Below, in pieces: positions 55,416-63,858 of a stretch of 64,000 nucleotides of DNA. Every line of letters starts with the position of its first letter. Position 1 is the stretch's first letter. The stretch is from Planctomycetota bacterium (GTDB lineage Bacteria; Planctomycetota; GCA-2746535), in assembly GCA_002746535.1 (NCBI GenBank), contig NVWA01000082.1, positions 30,676 to 94,675 of the forward strand, in the 5' to 3' direction. The position numbers and the translations under genes are program-made. Under the pieces are notes generated by a model that saw only the letters and a list, made by a program, of their open reading frames with translations, was not told the DNA's origin and did not search any database.

Positions 55416-55805
55416 TTAATGTGGCTGTAAAATTTCATGTACATTGCCATCAGGATCTTTGAATGCGATAAATAAGCCAAATGGACAACCACCAATTCCA
55501 GTTTCATCCTCAGACCATGGGACTGGAATAAACTGAACATCTTTTTTCTTCCAATCTTTATAAACTTTAAAAATATCAGCAACTTCAATAACAAGAACTG
55601 GTCCTGCATTTTCACCATATTGAGAATTACTTTTTTGAGGTACTGGATAAAGTAAAATTGGTATGTCGCCATCTGATTTTAATAGACATACGCCGTCCAA
55701 TGACTTTTCATGATCTATTTCAAACCCCAAAGTCTCACCGTAAAAGCTTTTTGCAATTTCAAGATCGGTGATATTGATTTGAATTATGGCTGGATTAAAT
55801 TTCAT
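55416..55805 (-). CDS. VOC (glyoxalase/dioxygenase-fold) family protein
   Basis: Single-domain VOC protein of 129 residues with two beta-alpha-beta-beta-beta modules: INITDLEIAKSFYGETLGF at the start and VLVIEVADIFKVYKDW, ending FKDPDGNVHEILQPH. The C-terminal Glu of HEILQPH is a common metal ligand. The first metal ligand is likely in the N-terminal strand but could not be assigned with certainty. Substrate unknown. It lies 15 bases after the beta-helix gene on the same strand. Confidence 0.85.
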   Translation of the reverse strand: MKFNPAIIQINITDLEIAKSFYGETLGFEIDHEKSLDGVCLLKSDGDIPILLYPVPQKSNSQYGENAGPVLVIEVADIFKVYKDWKKKDVQFIPVPWSEDETGIGGCPFGLFIAFKDPDGNVHEILQPH

Positions 55806-55819
55806 TTCACTTCCTTTTA

Positions 55820-56434
55820 TTAAATTTGATCGAGGGATTCACCTCTTTTTACAATACTATTTTTATCAAGTATTGTTCCAGGGGCCAAAACCGCATTGGC
55901 TCCAATTTTAGATTGATCGCCCACGATGGCTCCAAACTTTTGAACATTTGTTGCAATTTTTTGATTTTTGTAAGTTACATAAATTTCTTTGTCATCTAAT
56001 TCATCTCTATAATTTGCCAATACGGCGCCGCTCTCAATGTTTACATCATTACCAACAATGCTGTCTCCGACAAAATTAAAATGAGCAATTCTACAGTTAG
56101 AAAATAAAATAGATGTTTTTACTTCACTACAATGACCTACGGAGCAATTTTCGTTCAGGATAATTCCATTCCTTAACAAACATCCATTTGCTACGAAACA
56201 ATTTGCCCCAATAATCATAGGGCCTTTTAATTGTGCATTGTATTCTATTGTTGCTGTGTTGTGTATGGCTTGATTATCATTGATTTTAAACTGAGAGTCA
56301 TCAATTTTATTTAATAGATTTTGGATGATCGAATCTAGAGATGCTGTGGCCTCCCATGGTAGCATCCCTTCAATGACGGAATATATAGGTAATGTAGATG
56401 AATTTATATATTCTTTGATGTAAGGAAGATTCAT
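55820..56434 (-). CDS. Left-handed beta-helix (hexapeptide-repeat) protein, GlmU/LpxA-like
   Basis: 204 residues. From about 65 onward hexapeptide repeats such as GPMIIGANCFVANG and GDSIVGNDVNIESGAVL form a left-handed beta-helix like the C-terminal part of GlmU, with short helices at the end (VGDQSKIGANAVLAPGTIL, in part). The first 60 residues are helical (ATASLDSIIQNLLNK). The nucleotidyltransferase domain of GlmU is missing, so this may be an acyltransferase or a sugar-nucleotide partner. The catalytic residue is not identified. It precedes the VOC gene in an apparent operon. Confidence 0.75.
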   Translation of the reverse strand: MNLPYIKEYINSSTLPIYSVIEGMLPWEATASLDSIIQNLLNKIDDSQFKINDNQAIHNTATIEYNAQLKGPMIIGANCFVANGCLLRNGIILNENCSVGHCSEVKTSILFSNCRIAHFNFVGDSIVGNDVNIESGAVLANYRDELDDKEIYVTYKNQKIATNVQKFGAIVGDQSKIGANAVLAPGTILDKNSIVKRGESLDQI

Positions 56435-56744
56435 AGGATTAATTTTTTCATAATAAATTATTTGAGAAATATTATATTTTATTTTAAACTAACTAATTAA
56501 TATTAAATTTTATTCATTTTAACAAAATTCTTAATTAACTTATTCCCAATTTGGTATAACCCTAAAATATCGGTTTATCGTGTCAATATGGATCAGTTTA
56601 AAAGTTAACTAGGGATATTTAGCGATTAATTTTCAGATATACTGAGTTATTGATGAATTATTTTATTAAATAATTTATACTTAAATAATCTCGCTTTTAG
56701 ACAGTCATTGTTTTGAAGGAAGAGCTAAAACATATTTAGGAACT
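56435..56744. other. AT-rich divergent intergenic region
   Basis: 310 bases between the beta-helix gene (minus) and the metallopeptidase gene (plus). No RNA gene, palindrome or clear promoter was recognised; it presumably holds divergent promoters. Confidence 0.5.
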
Positions 56745-57770
56745 ATGACAAATAAAAAATCTATACTTGATATAAATAATGCTTCCGATGAGGAGCTTTT
56801 GAACTCGCGTATGTGCGACTTTGGATTGCGCATTGATCGAACGCCGGTTCAAGATAAGGTTGCGATCTTGTATGATGAATTGGAGAAAAAGGGACTTTCT
56901 TTTCGACCAGTTTGTTATTTAGGTGATGAATGGTTTTCACCTGGTGGAGTACCTGCTATTTCAATTCCATTTTACCTGGCACATCCTCGATTGCAGGCTG
57001 TTGAAAACACCATGATGCTTGAAGTTGAGGGAGGCAGTGATGAAGAGTGTATGAAGCTCTTACGCCATGAGTGCGCTCATGCAATTGGTCATGCCTTTAA
57101 TTTGACCGAACGTAAGAAATGGCAAAAAGTATTTGGTAATCCTGATAGTACCTATCAGGAGTTTTATAGATACCGTCCATATAGTAAATCCTACGTTCAT
57201 CACTTGAAAGATCACTATGCCCAGTCACATCCTGAAGAGGATTTTGCTGAGACCTTTGCTGTTTGGTTAAATCCAAATTCTGATTGGAAAACTTTATATA
57301 ACAAGTGGCCGGCTATTGATAAACTTCAATACGTTAACACATTAATGAATTCCTTAAAGAAAAGAGAATGCAAAGTGCCTTATAGTCCTTTGGCATATCA
57401 AATTAAAAATTTGAAGCGTACATTAGCGAAGCATTATCGGATACGAAAGAAACTTTATGCCCAAGATAGTGAAAATTATTTTGATAATGACTTGAAAAAA
57501 GTTTTTCAAGCGACAAAAGAGGGTAGCTCCGGAACATCTGCTGCTTCCTATATTCGCAAAAGTAGATCGTCAATTGAATCGTCTGTTGCTATCTGGACTC
57601 TAGAAAAGAAATTTACCATTAAGCGATTACTAACACAATTGATTAAACGCTGTCACACCTTGGGATTATACATACCCAAGGATGAAGAAAAAACAAAAGC
57701 AAATTTTCTTATTTATTTTACATCTTTGATTTCTAATTACATGCACACAAGCCATTTTAAGAAGCCCTAA
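56745..57770 (+). CDS. Putative zinc-binding metallopeptidase
   Basis: A 341-residue soluble zinc peptidase. The HExxH motif is H108-E109-x-x-H112 in LRHECAHAIGHAF, with His116 four residues on, and a second conserved segment HPEEDFAETFAVWL near 162-175 contributes Glu residues likely to be the third ligand. These two segments match the group often annotated as putative zinc-binding metallopeptidase. N-terminal residues 1-100 are a small domain; the C-terminal 120 residues are basic and helical (KNLKRTLAKHYRIRKKL). The stop overlaps the next gene's ATG by one base, so it is coupled to the ATP-grasp ligase. Substrate unknown. Confidence 0.82.
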   Translation: MTNKKSILDINNASDEELLNSRMCDFGLRIDRTPVQDKVAILYDELEKKGLSFRPVCYLGDEWFSPGGVPAISIPFYLAHPRLQAVENTMMLEVEGGSDEECMKLLRHECAHAIGHAFNLTERKKWQKVFGNPDSTYQEFYRYRPYSKSYVHHLKDHYAQSHPEEDFAETFAVWLNPNSDWKTLYNKWPAIDKLQYVNTLMNSLKKRECKVPYSPLAYQIKNLKRTLAKHYRIRKKLYAQDSENYFDNDLKKVFQATKEGSSGTSAASYIRKSRSSIESSVAIWTLEKKFTIKRLLTQLIKRCHTLGLYIPKDEEKTKANFLIYFTSLISNYMHTSHFKKP

Positions 57771-58786
57771 TGTCTAAAAAGAAACTTAAAATTTTAATGC
57801 CCTTTGATTTCCCTTTCGATCCGGCCACATTGCCTGATGAAAATTATGGTGCCCATTTACCTCCTGAAGATTGGCGTGCTGAACACAAAGTAATTCTGGC
57901 CATTAAAAAATGTGGCCATGAAGCCATTCCTTTTGCCGTACATAATAAAATTCAACCACTGATCAATAAAATTCGTGACGATAAACCAGATGTGATTTTT
58001 AACATGCTCGAATGTTTTGACAATGATCGTCGTCACGAAAGTAACTTTGCTGGTTTGCTTGATCTAATGGGTGTTCCCTTTACAGGTTGCCCGCCTGTGA
58101 GTATGACCTTGTGCCGAAATAAGTTTTTCACAAAGCGTATACTTGCGCCACATCGTATTAAATTTCCAAAGTCAGTAATTTTTCCGCTTGGAATAACCAA
58201 CCGTAGTTTGAAAAAATTAGAATACCCTCTATTCATTAAACCTTTGGGTCAAGAAGGTTCAGATGGTATTACTCAAAGTTCATTCGCTGAAACCGAATCA
58301 GCTTGTCTTTCGCGTGTCAAATTTATTCATGATTCCCTTGAAGTAGATGTCTTGGTCGAAGAGTACATTGAAGGACGTGAGATTTATGCCAGTGTTCTTG
58401 GTAATGACCGCTTGCGAGTGTTGCCATTGCGCGAAATGATATTTTCAAAATTTCCTGAAGATAAACCTAAGTTTGCAACTTTCAAAGCCAAGTGGGATGA
58501 GGATTTTAGAAAAAAATGGGGTATCAAAAATACCATGGCCTCTAATATTCCTGAAGATGTTGAAAAGCGAATTAAAAAAATCTCAAGAACAACTTATAAG
58601 GCGCTTGGCCTTTCTGGATATGGACGTTTAGACATCCGTCTAACACCTGATAATGAAATATATGTTATTGAAGTTAATCCCAATCCAAATGTATCTGATG
58701 ATGATGAATTAGCTCTTTCAGCCAAAAAAGCTAATATCCCTTATCACAAACTTATTGGAAAAATAATTAACTTGGCTTTAGCTTAA
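57770..58786 (+). CDS. ATP-grasp ligase, D-Ala-D-Ala-ligase-like
   Basis: A 338-residue carboxylate-amine ligase. N-terminal substrate lobe (MPFDFPFDPATLPDENYG, DVIFNMLECFDNDRRHE), ATP-grasp Gly-rich loop PLFIKPLGQEGSDGIT near 150, the ATP-binding EEYIEGREIYASVLG near 200 and the metal-binding RLDIRL...IYVIEVNPNPNVS near 290 are all present. It is closest in layout to D-Ala-D-Ala ligase, but the substrate-binding residues of true Ddl were not seen clearly, so it more likely joins an amino acid or peptide to an unknown acceptor. It is translated in overlap with the metallopeptidase gene, a pairing that suggests a peptide-making or peptide-processing system. Confidence 0.85.
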   Translation: MSKKKLKILMPFDFPFDPATLPDENYGAHLPPEDWRAEHKVILAIKKCGHEAIPFAVHNKIQPLINKIRDDKPDVIFNMLECFDNDRRHESNFAGLLDLMGVPFTGCPPVSMTLCRNKFFTKRILAPHRIKFPKSVIFPLGITNRSLKKLEYPLFIKPLGQEGSDGITQSSFAETESACLSRVKFIHDSLEVDVLVEEYIEGREIYASVLGNDRLRVLPLREMIFSKFPEDKPKFATFKAKWDEDFRKKWGIKNTMASNIPEDVEKRIKKISRTTYKALGLSGYGRLDIRLTPDNEIYVIEVNPNPNVSDDDELALSAKKANIPYHKLIGKIINLALA

Positions 58787-59265
58787 TATTCAGGAAGTGA
58801 GACTTTAGTCTTGCTACGGTAAAAGTTAAAGCAGGTGGTATGGCTGATCTAAACTCTATATTATCAAAAGGATTTAGTTTTTCTCAAAAAAGTAACAGAC
58901 GAAAGGTTGCTATTGGATTTTTCATTTAAAATAGGCTTAGGGGGTATTTTTGAAAATACCGAAATTAAAATTAAATATAATGCTTGAATTTGGTAGAATT
59001 ATTTGTTAATAGTGATCGTATTGTCTCAGTTTTGGGATTAAAGATTCTCTTGAATTAATTGCTGTTGGTAGTCCTGGTGCTGTTATTCTTTGTGGAATTA
59101 TAAAATGAAATATTTTTTAAAGTTCTAGTTTTATGTTAATCTTGACAGATGATAGAGCCTTGGTTTATTTATTAAATTAATCTTAAGAAAGTGATAAGAA
59201 AGTAATAGGTTTTTATATTACTGTTCGTATCTAGTTATTAACTAATTAAGAGTGAGAATGAATAT
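58787..59265. other. Gene-poor region with possible decayed coding sequence
   Basis: 479 bases with no intact gene. An open frame from 58801 to 58929 and two further open stretches in other frames (about 58932-58986, ending GIFENTEIKIKYNA, and about 59050-59107, ending PGAVILCGIIK) read like fragments of a disabled gene but are too short to prove it. The region starts with a REP-like hairpin. Confidence 0.3.
58793..58818. repeat. REP-like hairpin, copy 1
   Basis: Contains GGAAGTGAGACTTT (58793-58806), which occurs in reverse orientation at 62725-62738. The following AGTCTTGC pairs with GTGAGACT (two G-U pairs) to give a small hairpin. Seven bases after the ATP-grasp stop codon. A 14-base match can occur by chance in an AT-rich 64 kb sequence. 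Confidence 0.35.
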
Positions 59266-60621
59266 ATGTTAAAGATATCATCTTCAAGTGCAGACATTAC
59301 TTATTGTTCAGAAAAAAGTTACCGTGGCTATTTGATGAGTGAGTGTGAAATAGTTGATCAGCTTGAAGCGCGTTTATTACTACTGGAAAATAATAAAGAA
59401 AAATATCTTTGGATCAATTTAGACGTCTGCACACTTAGAATTGCATTTAATATGGCTTTGGTGGAAGCCTTGGCAATAAAATCGATGATTCCTAAAAACC
59501 ATATTTTTATATCGTGTGTTCACACTCATTCTGGTCATAGTTGTGCTGGCATGAATTTATTAAAATATGTTGAAAAAATTTCTGAAGCTTATGGAAATCT
59601 AGAAAATGATTTAGTGGAAGTTTGTTCGATTGATGAGATTGTTGGTCAATTAAATAAAAATGAAATTATTAATCGTAGAGTTGAACTTACACCTTATCTA
59701 GGTGATTTATGTATTATGTTTAACGATGGCTGCGAATTTGATCAAGAAGAAAAGGAGCTCGATGTAACGCAATTAATTCAAAATGAATTAGCAAAGAATC
59801 ATCAACCGAGTTCATCTAAAAGACATGTCGCAGATGGTATTGTTGATAATCGAATTCATCAATGGATATTTAAAGATAAGAATCATAAGGCCTTGTATAA
59901 TTTAGTGCGTGTTAATAGTCATCCTGTTACAGTTTCACAAGGTAAAGTAGGTAAATTCGTGTCTGCGGATTATATTAGGCCACTGCAAAATAAGATTAAC
60001 AATTTAAATAACGCCTCTGTTATGATTCTGAATGGAGCTTTTGGTAATACACGACCCTTTCAAAAGGAATATTCTTTTGAAGCCCGAGAGGTGATTGCCG
60101 AAGCTTATTTTCAAGCACTGATGCGTGGAATTAAAAAGAATTCTGATGATGTTTCATTTTCTTTTTGTGAGAGTCAAATTAAGTTACTTTTGAGGAGCGA
60201 CTTAGGGAATTCTCAAAATGAATGTCAGGCGCTCAGAAAAGAATTATCTTTAGATGAGTTTTCCTCACCAAAGTTATTTGAAGATAAGAAATCATCTTAT
60301 CAAATCTTTAGTGAAATGATTTCGAGTAAAGAGAATGTTATCTTAGAAGGAAATGACATTGATCAACTTTGTATTACCGATAAATTTCAAAAATGGGAAA
60401 TTGGTCCAATCAAACTTTTCTGTTTGCCGGGTGAACCTCTCGTGGAGTTGGCAGCTGAAATAGAAGATAAACATAACCTTTTGGTAATAGGACTCTCAAA
60501 CGGATATCGCAGTTATATACCTCATCCTTCACAGAGTGGCCGAGGTGGCTACGAGGCCAATGCTTGTATGTATTCAAAAGAAAGTTTACAGGCCATCATT
60601 AATGCGCCTTCAACATTTTAA
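59266..60621 (+). CDS. Neutral/alkaline ceramidase-like protein
   Basis: A 451-residue protein resembling the N-terminal domain of non-lysosomal ceramidases, zinc enzymes that cleave an amide bond. The characteristic HTHSG appears as VHTHSGHSCAG near 88, and NSHPVTVSQG near 216 could be the second metal-binding segment. LNGAFGNTRP near 256 and GEPLVELAAEIE near 388 also fit the family. No signal peptide, and the C-terminal beta domain of eukaryotic ceramidases is absent. Bacterial homologues of this type are widespread in carbohydrate-rich genomes and do not necessarily act on ceramide. It is 24 bases before the DUF6528-like gene. Confidence 0.8.
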   Translation: MLKISSSSADITYCSEKSYRGYLMSECEIVDQLEARLLLLENNKEKYLWINLDVCTLRIAFNMALVEALAIKSMIPKNHIFISCVHTHSGHSCAGMNLLKYVEKISEAYGNLENDLVEVCSIDEIVGQLNKNEIINRRVELTPYLGDLCIMFNDGCEFDQEEKELDVTQLIQNELAKNHQPSSSKRHVADGIVDNRIHQWIFKDKNHKALYNLVRVNSHPVTVSQGKVGKFVSADYIRPLQNKINNLNNASVMILNGAFGNTRPFQKEYSFEAREVIAEAYFQALMRGIKKNSDDVSFSFCESQIKLLLRSDLGNSQNECQALRKELSLDEFSSPKLFEDKKSSYQIFSEMISSKENVILEGNDIDQLCITDKFQKWEIGPIKLFCLPGEPLVELAAEIEDKHNLLVIGLSNGYRSYIPHPSQSGRGGYEANACMYSKESLQAIINAPSTF

Positions 60622-60645
60622 TCATTTTATATTAGGGTAATTATA

Positions 60646-61479
60646 TTGGAGATAGAGGAATTAATTGTATGCGGTTGGGATGAGGTTTTTATTTATAATA
60701 TGAAGGCGATAAAAGGGGGTCTTCCTACTATTGTCTGGTGTTGGCGTGCTAAAGATTGTGCTTCTCTACCAGAACATATGAAATCATTGTTTGGAACTAC
60801 AGATGATTGTAAACCGATTGATAATGGTGAAAAAATATTAATCACCGCTTCTTCTACAGGTGTTGCCATCGTAGATAAAAAATCAAAAGAGGTGTCTTTT
60901 TATGCACGAGTCAGCAATGCTCATTCTGCTGAGGTGCTTCCTGATAATAGAATTGTCGTTGCCAGTTCTGTCAAATCTGAAGGACATAAAATTTTGGTAT
61001 TTAATAGAGATAAATCTGATGAAGTGATTATTAGCGAAGAACTATCTCATGCCCATGGGGTATTATGGGATGAAAAACGAAATTGTTTATGGGCTTTGGG
61101 TTATACAGAATTAAGAAAATATCAATTGCAAGATTGGAAATCTGACTCGCCTAAATTGAATTGTGACCAAATATTTCAACTTCCAAGTCAAGGAGGTCAT
61201 GATCTTTTAGCATTACCAGATTCTGAAAAGCTCATAATTACTATTGAAAAAGGGGCCTTTATTTTTGATCGAGATACTGAAGACTTTTCCACTTATGAAC
61301 CTTTAGCTAATCAGGTCAATGTGAAAGCAATTACTTTTCATCCGGAATCAAAACAAATGGCATACGTGCAAGCCGAAGGCGATAACTGGTGGGCAGAAAA
61401 TATTCATTTTGAAAACCCAGACTTTTTAATTCATGTACCTGGCGAACATTTTTACAAAATCCGCTGGAATTGTAGGTGA
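60646..61479 (+). CDS. DUF6528-family beta-propeller protein
   Basis: A 277-residue protein of beta-propeller type. It starts VCGWDEVFIYN, with WCWRAKDC near 32 and DDCKPIDNGEKILITAS near 55, then SHAHGVLWDEKRNCLWALGY near 133 (in part), patterns that match the family now called DUF6528. No signal peptide and no catalytic motif. The TTG start is preceded by AGGG 8 bases upstream. The gene is in an operon with the ceramidase-like gene and faces the phosphotriesterase-like gene. Such propellers occur with sugar-utilisation genes, so it may bind or process a sugar or lactone. Confidence 0.8.
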   Translation: MEIEELIVCGWDEVFIYNMKAIKGGLPTIVWCWRAKDCASLPEHMKSLFGTTDDCKPIDNGEKILITASSTGVAIVDKKSKEVSFYARVSNAHSAEVLPDNRIVVASSVKSEGHKILVFNRDKSDEVIISEELSHAHGVLWDEKRNCLWALGYTELRKYQLQDWKSDSPKLNCDQIFQLPSQGGHDLLALPDSEKLIITIEKGAFIFDRDTEDFSTYEPLANQVNVKAITFHPESKQMAYVQAEGDNWWAENIHFENPDFLIHVPGEHFYKIRWNCR

Positions 61480-61496
61480 ATTGTCCCATGTTTTTT

Positions 61497-62603
61497 TTAA
61501 TAACTTAAAATTCTAGCTGGATTATGAATTAGGATTTTATCAACCACTTCTTGGGAAATATCAGCTTTTAATAATTGTGGGGCTACAAAGTCTAGAATTC
61601 TAGCGTAACCGTGTCCACCGTAGGTTCTTGTCATGGCTTTTTGATAAATGTCCGTGCCGACAACAATCTGATCTTCGTAACCTGCTTTGATCAATTCAAA
61701 AATTCCCAATAATCGAAAAATATCTGGAAAATGAAATTGGCCGCTGAGTTCATGATCTAATGGGGTTCCAAATAAGTCAACGCAGATATTTCCACCGGCA
61801 TCCATGATTTCTTTTGACCAATCAAGGTGTACTTTTAGGCTTGAAGGATCATGCAAAAATTCGCTGATGGTTTTTATATGTAAAAAGGTGTAGTGAATAT
61901 GACAAAAAACTAATTTTGTCGTGTCGACACCTTCTTCGATAAAAGTTTGTAATGCCTGTCGTTGTCTATCTGGGTGAGTTGCGCGACTTGTGTGGGCTGT
62001 GATAGACAAGCCCGTTTCATTTGAGACTCTGGCCGCAGCTCGCATAAGTGAATATTCTTTATCGGTACCTCTGCGAATGGCTGATTTAATATGACCCGGT
62101 TTAATGTCAGTACCACGAATTCCATTATCAACTTCATCTTGAATAAATGCTGTTAGCTGATCAGTATCCATCGATAGAAATTTTTCTGGCCAGGTAGGTT
62201 CCACATACAGACCCGTTGAAGCAATAATATTAACCTTTGTTTCATCGGATATTTTTTTGATCAATGAAATATCATGGGAGATGCCAGGAGCGCTAGGTTC
62301 AAGAATTGAATCTCCGCCTCGTTCTTTAAAGTAAGCGACTTCTTTTTTCATGAGATCAAAATCTTTTAAATCCCAATTTTCTGCGGAATAACCATAATAA
62401 CCATGTTGTAAGTAGGCGAGATCTTCCAGTTTGATTTTATCGTCCACATTAATGGGGCAACTTTCTCGCATTTCATCTGAAATGGTCCCTCTGAAAGAAT
62501 CCATGTCTGATAAGACATGATCATGCATTGACGATTTGCCTAATTGATTCGTTTCGATTTGTCCGCAGACGGTCATTATTTTTTTCATTTGACTCTTTTT
62601 CAA
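61497..62603 (-). CDS. Phosphotriesterase-family (amidohydrolase-fold) hydrolase
   Basis: A 368-residue metal hydrolase. Metal ligands are visible: HxH at His27 and His29 (MHDHVLS), a Lys in TDIKPGHIKS near 164 as possible carboxylated Lys, His in TAHTSRA near 197, His in CHIH near 228, and Asp in GTDIYQKA near 316. Members of the PTE family include lactonases, organophosphate hydrolases and other esterases; the native substrate here is unknown. It lies downstream of the GntR/LacI-like gene on the same strand (193 bases between them) and convergent with the DUF6528-like gene. Confidence 0.85.
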   Translation of the reverse strand: MKKSQMKKIMTVCGQIETNQLGKSSMHDHVLSDMDSFRGTISDEMRESCPINVDDKIKLEDLAYLQHGYYGYSAENWDLKDFDLMKKEVAYFKERGGDSILEPSAPGISHDISLIKKISDETKVNIIASTGLYVEPTWPEKFLSMDTDQLTAFIQDEVDNGIRGTDIKPGHIKSAIRRGTDKEYSLMRAAARVSNETGLSITAHTSRATHPDRQRQALQTFIEEGVDTTKLVFCHIHYTFLHIKTISEFLHDPSSLKVHLDWSKEIMDAGGNICVDLFGTPLDHELSGQFHFPDIFRLLGIFELIKAGYEDQIVVGTDIYQKAMTRTYGGHGYARILDFVAPQLLKADISQEVVDKILIHNPARILSY

Positions 62604-62724
62604 AAATTAATTTTTAGATCCTACCAAAGATGAATTAAGGTATATTAATAAAATAAAATAACAAGATAAATTCAAGAATAAAAATAGTCTGTAGAATTCT
62701 TAATTATCAGACTAATATTTTTGG

Positions 62725-62745
62725 AAAGTCTCACTTCCTTGAAGT
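62725..62745. repeat. REP-like hairpin, copy 2
   Basis: AAAGTCTCACTTCC at 62725-62738 is the reverse complement of the motif at 58793-58806. CACTTC and GAAGTG (62732-62737 and 62741-62746) form a 6-base-pair hairpin with a 3-base loop. It lies in the spacer between the phosphotriesterase-like gene and the regulator gene. Confidence 0.35.
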
Positions 62746-62796
62746 GCTATTTTGGCAAGATTATTTGATTATGCTAAGTGATAGTAACCTTTAGAT

Positions 62797-63858
62797 TTAG
62801 AATTCATGTAATTTTACGGGGACATTAGTTTTAGATGTCACGTTATTTTCTCGTTGCGTGTTGTGTTGTAATTTTGATAAAGTGATATCAGCCATATCTT
62901 TTGCAGACCAAGTAATTACTGGGGGTGGTGTTTCAGCAGGAAAATTACAAGTGTAAGCTTCTTCTAGCATTTCATTTAAACACCAGCCAACCATTTTAAA
63001 ATCTTCGCCGATTATTAAATTTAATTGTCTTGCTATTTTGACTACTGATTCGGCAATTGGAAGCCATAGCGCTAGTATCCCGTCAGGGGGTATCCTAGAG
63101 CTCAAGAGTTGGTAAATGGCTTGATCCATTTCATCTGATCTGGGTAAAAAGTTTAATTCTGCAGAAAACCTTTGCCCATGTGTGTGTGCAACAGAACACG
63201 CACCGCCATAGCGAGATATGGAATGATGATTTTTTTGATTAGTTCCAATCCAGGCTATACGTTTGCAATTTTGCTTAATTAAATAATTTGCAGCTAATGA
63301 TCCACCACTAAAATCATCTTGCACTACTGTATCAGCAGTTATTTCATCTTGCCAATCATCAATCAGTAGACATGATAATTCGGAAGTAGTCGCCCAATCC
63401 ATCAATTTAGGTGATAGATTATCAATGATAAACCCAGCGCATTTTGAATTTTCTAATTGAGTTTGGATTTGTGCTTCTTCATTTTCTCCCATGATCAAAT
63501 TATAAAAGTTTAAGTTTTTTTCGAGAGCATTTTTTTTAAAAGCATTGAGTATGTAAGCATATACCCGTTTGTCAGAATTGAGTGACATAATGTTTTCTTG
63601 GGTCATCACATAGCAAAAACTTCTCGTATCTATTAAAGTTGTTCTGTCCACTAGGCGGTAGCCTTTTCTGTTCTCACCTAGAATCCAACCTTCTTGTTCT
63701 AGAACTTTTAAAGCTCTCCAAATTGTGTTGGTGGATGTTTTAAACTCAACGCTGTACTCTCTAACCGAAGGTAGTAATGTGCCTGGTTTGATGTCAGTGT
63801 TGATGATACTTGTCTTGATTTTCTTTAATATTTGTTCTGCATTTCGACCAAGATTCAT
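62797..63858 (-). CDS. GntR-type HTH regulator with LacI-like ligand domain
   Basis: Transcription factor combining a winged helix of the GntR type (PGTLLPSVREYSVEFKTSTNTIWRALKVLEQEGWI, in part: LPSVREYSVEFKTSTNT) with a LacI/periplasmic-binding-protein-type effector domain (GGSLAANYLIKQNCKRIAWIG near 200, in part; FKMVGWCLNEMLEE near 310). It probably binds a sugar or sugar derivative and controls the nearby phosphotriesterase-like and ceramidase-like genes. I start the protein at the ATG at 63858 with AGGA 9 bases upstream; a TTG at 63900 in the same frame would add 14 residues but has its AAGGG only two bases away. Confidence 0.88.
   Translation of the reverse strand: MNLGRNAEQILKKIKTSIINTDIKPGTLLPSVREYSVEFKTSTNTIWRALKVLEQEGWILGENRKGYRLVDRTTLIDTRSFCYVMTQENIMSLNSDKRVYAYILNAFKKNALEKNLNFYNLIMGENEEAQIQTQLENSKCAGFIIDNLSPKLMDWATTSELSCLLIDDWQDEITADTVVQDDFSGGSLAANYLIKQNCKRIAWIGTNQKNHHSISRYGGACSVAHTHGQRFSAELNFLPRSDEMDQAIYQLLSSRIPPDGILALWLPIAESVVKIARQLNLIIGEDFKMVGWCLNEMLEEAYTCNFPAETPPPVITWSAKDMADITLSKLQHNTQRENNVTSKTNVPVKLHEF

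Noticed and set aside
57770..58786. True D-alanine-D-alanine ligase (ddl)
   Set aside because: Overall ATP-grasp layout agrees, but it is coupled to a peptidase, not to murein genes, and I could not recognise the Ddl substrate-binding residues; called only Ddl-like.
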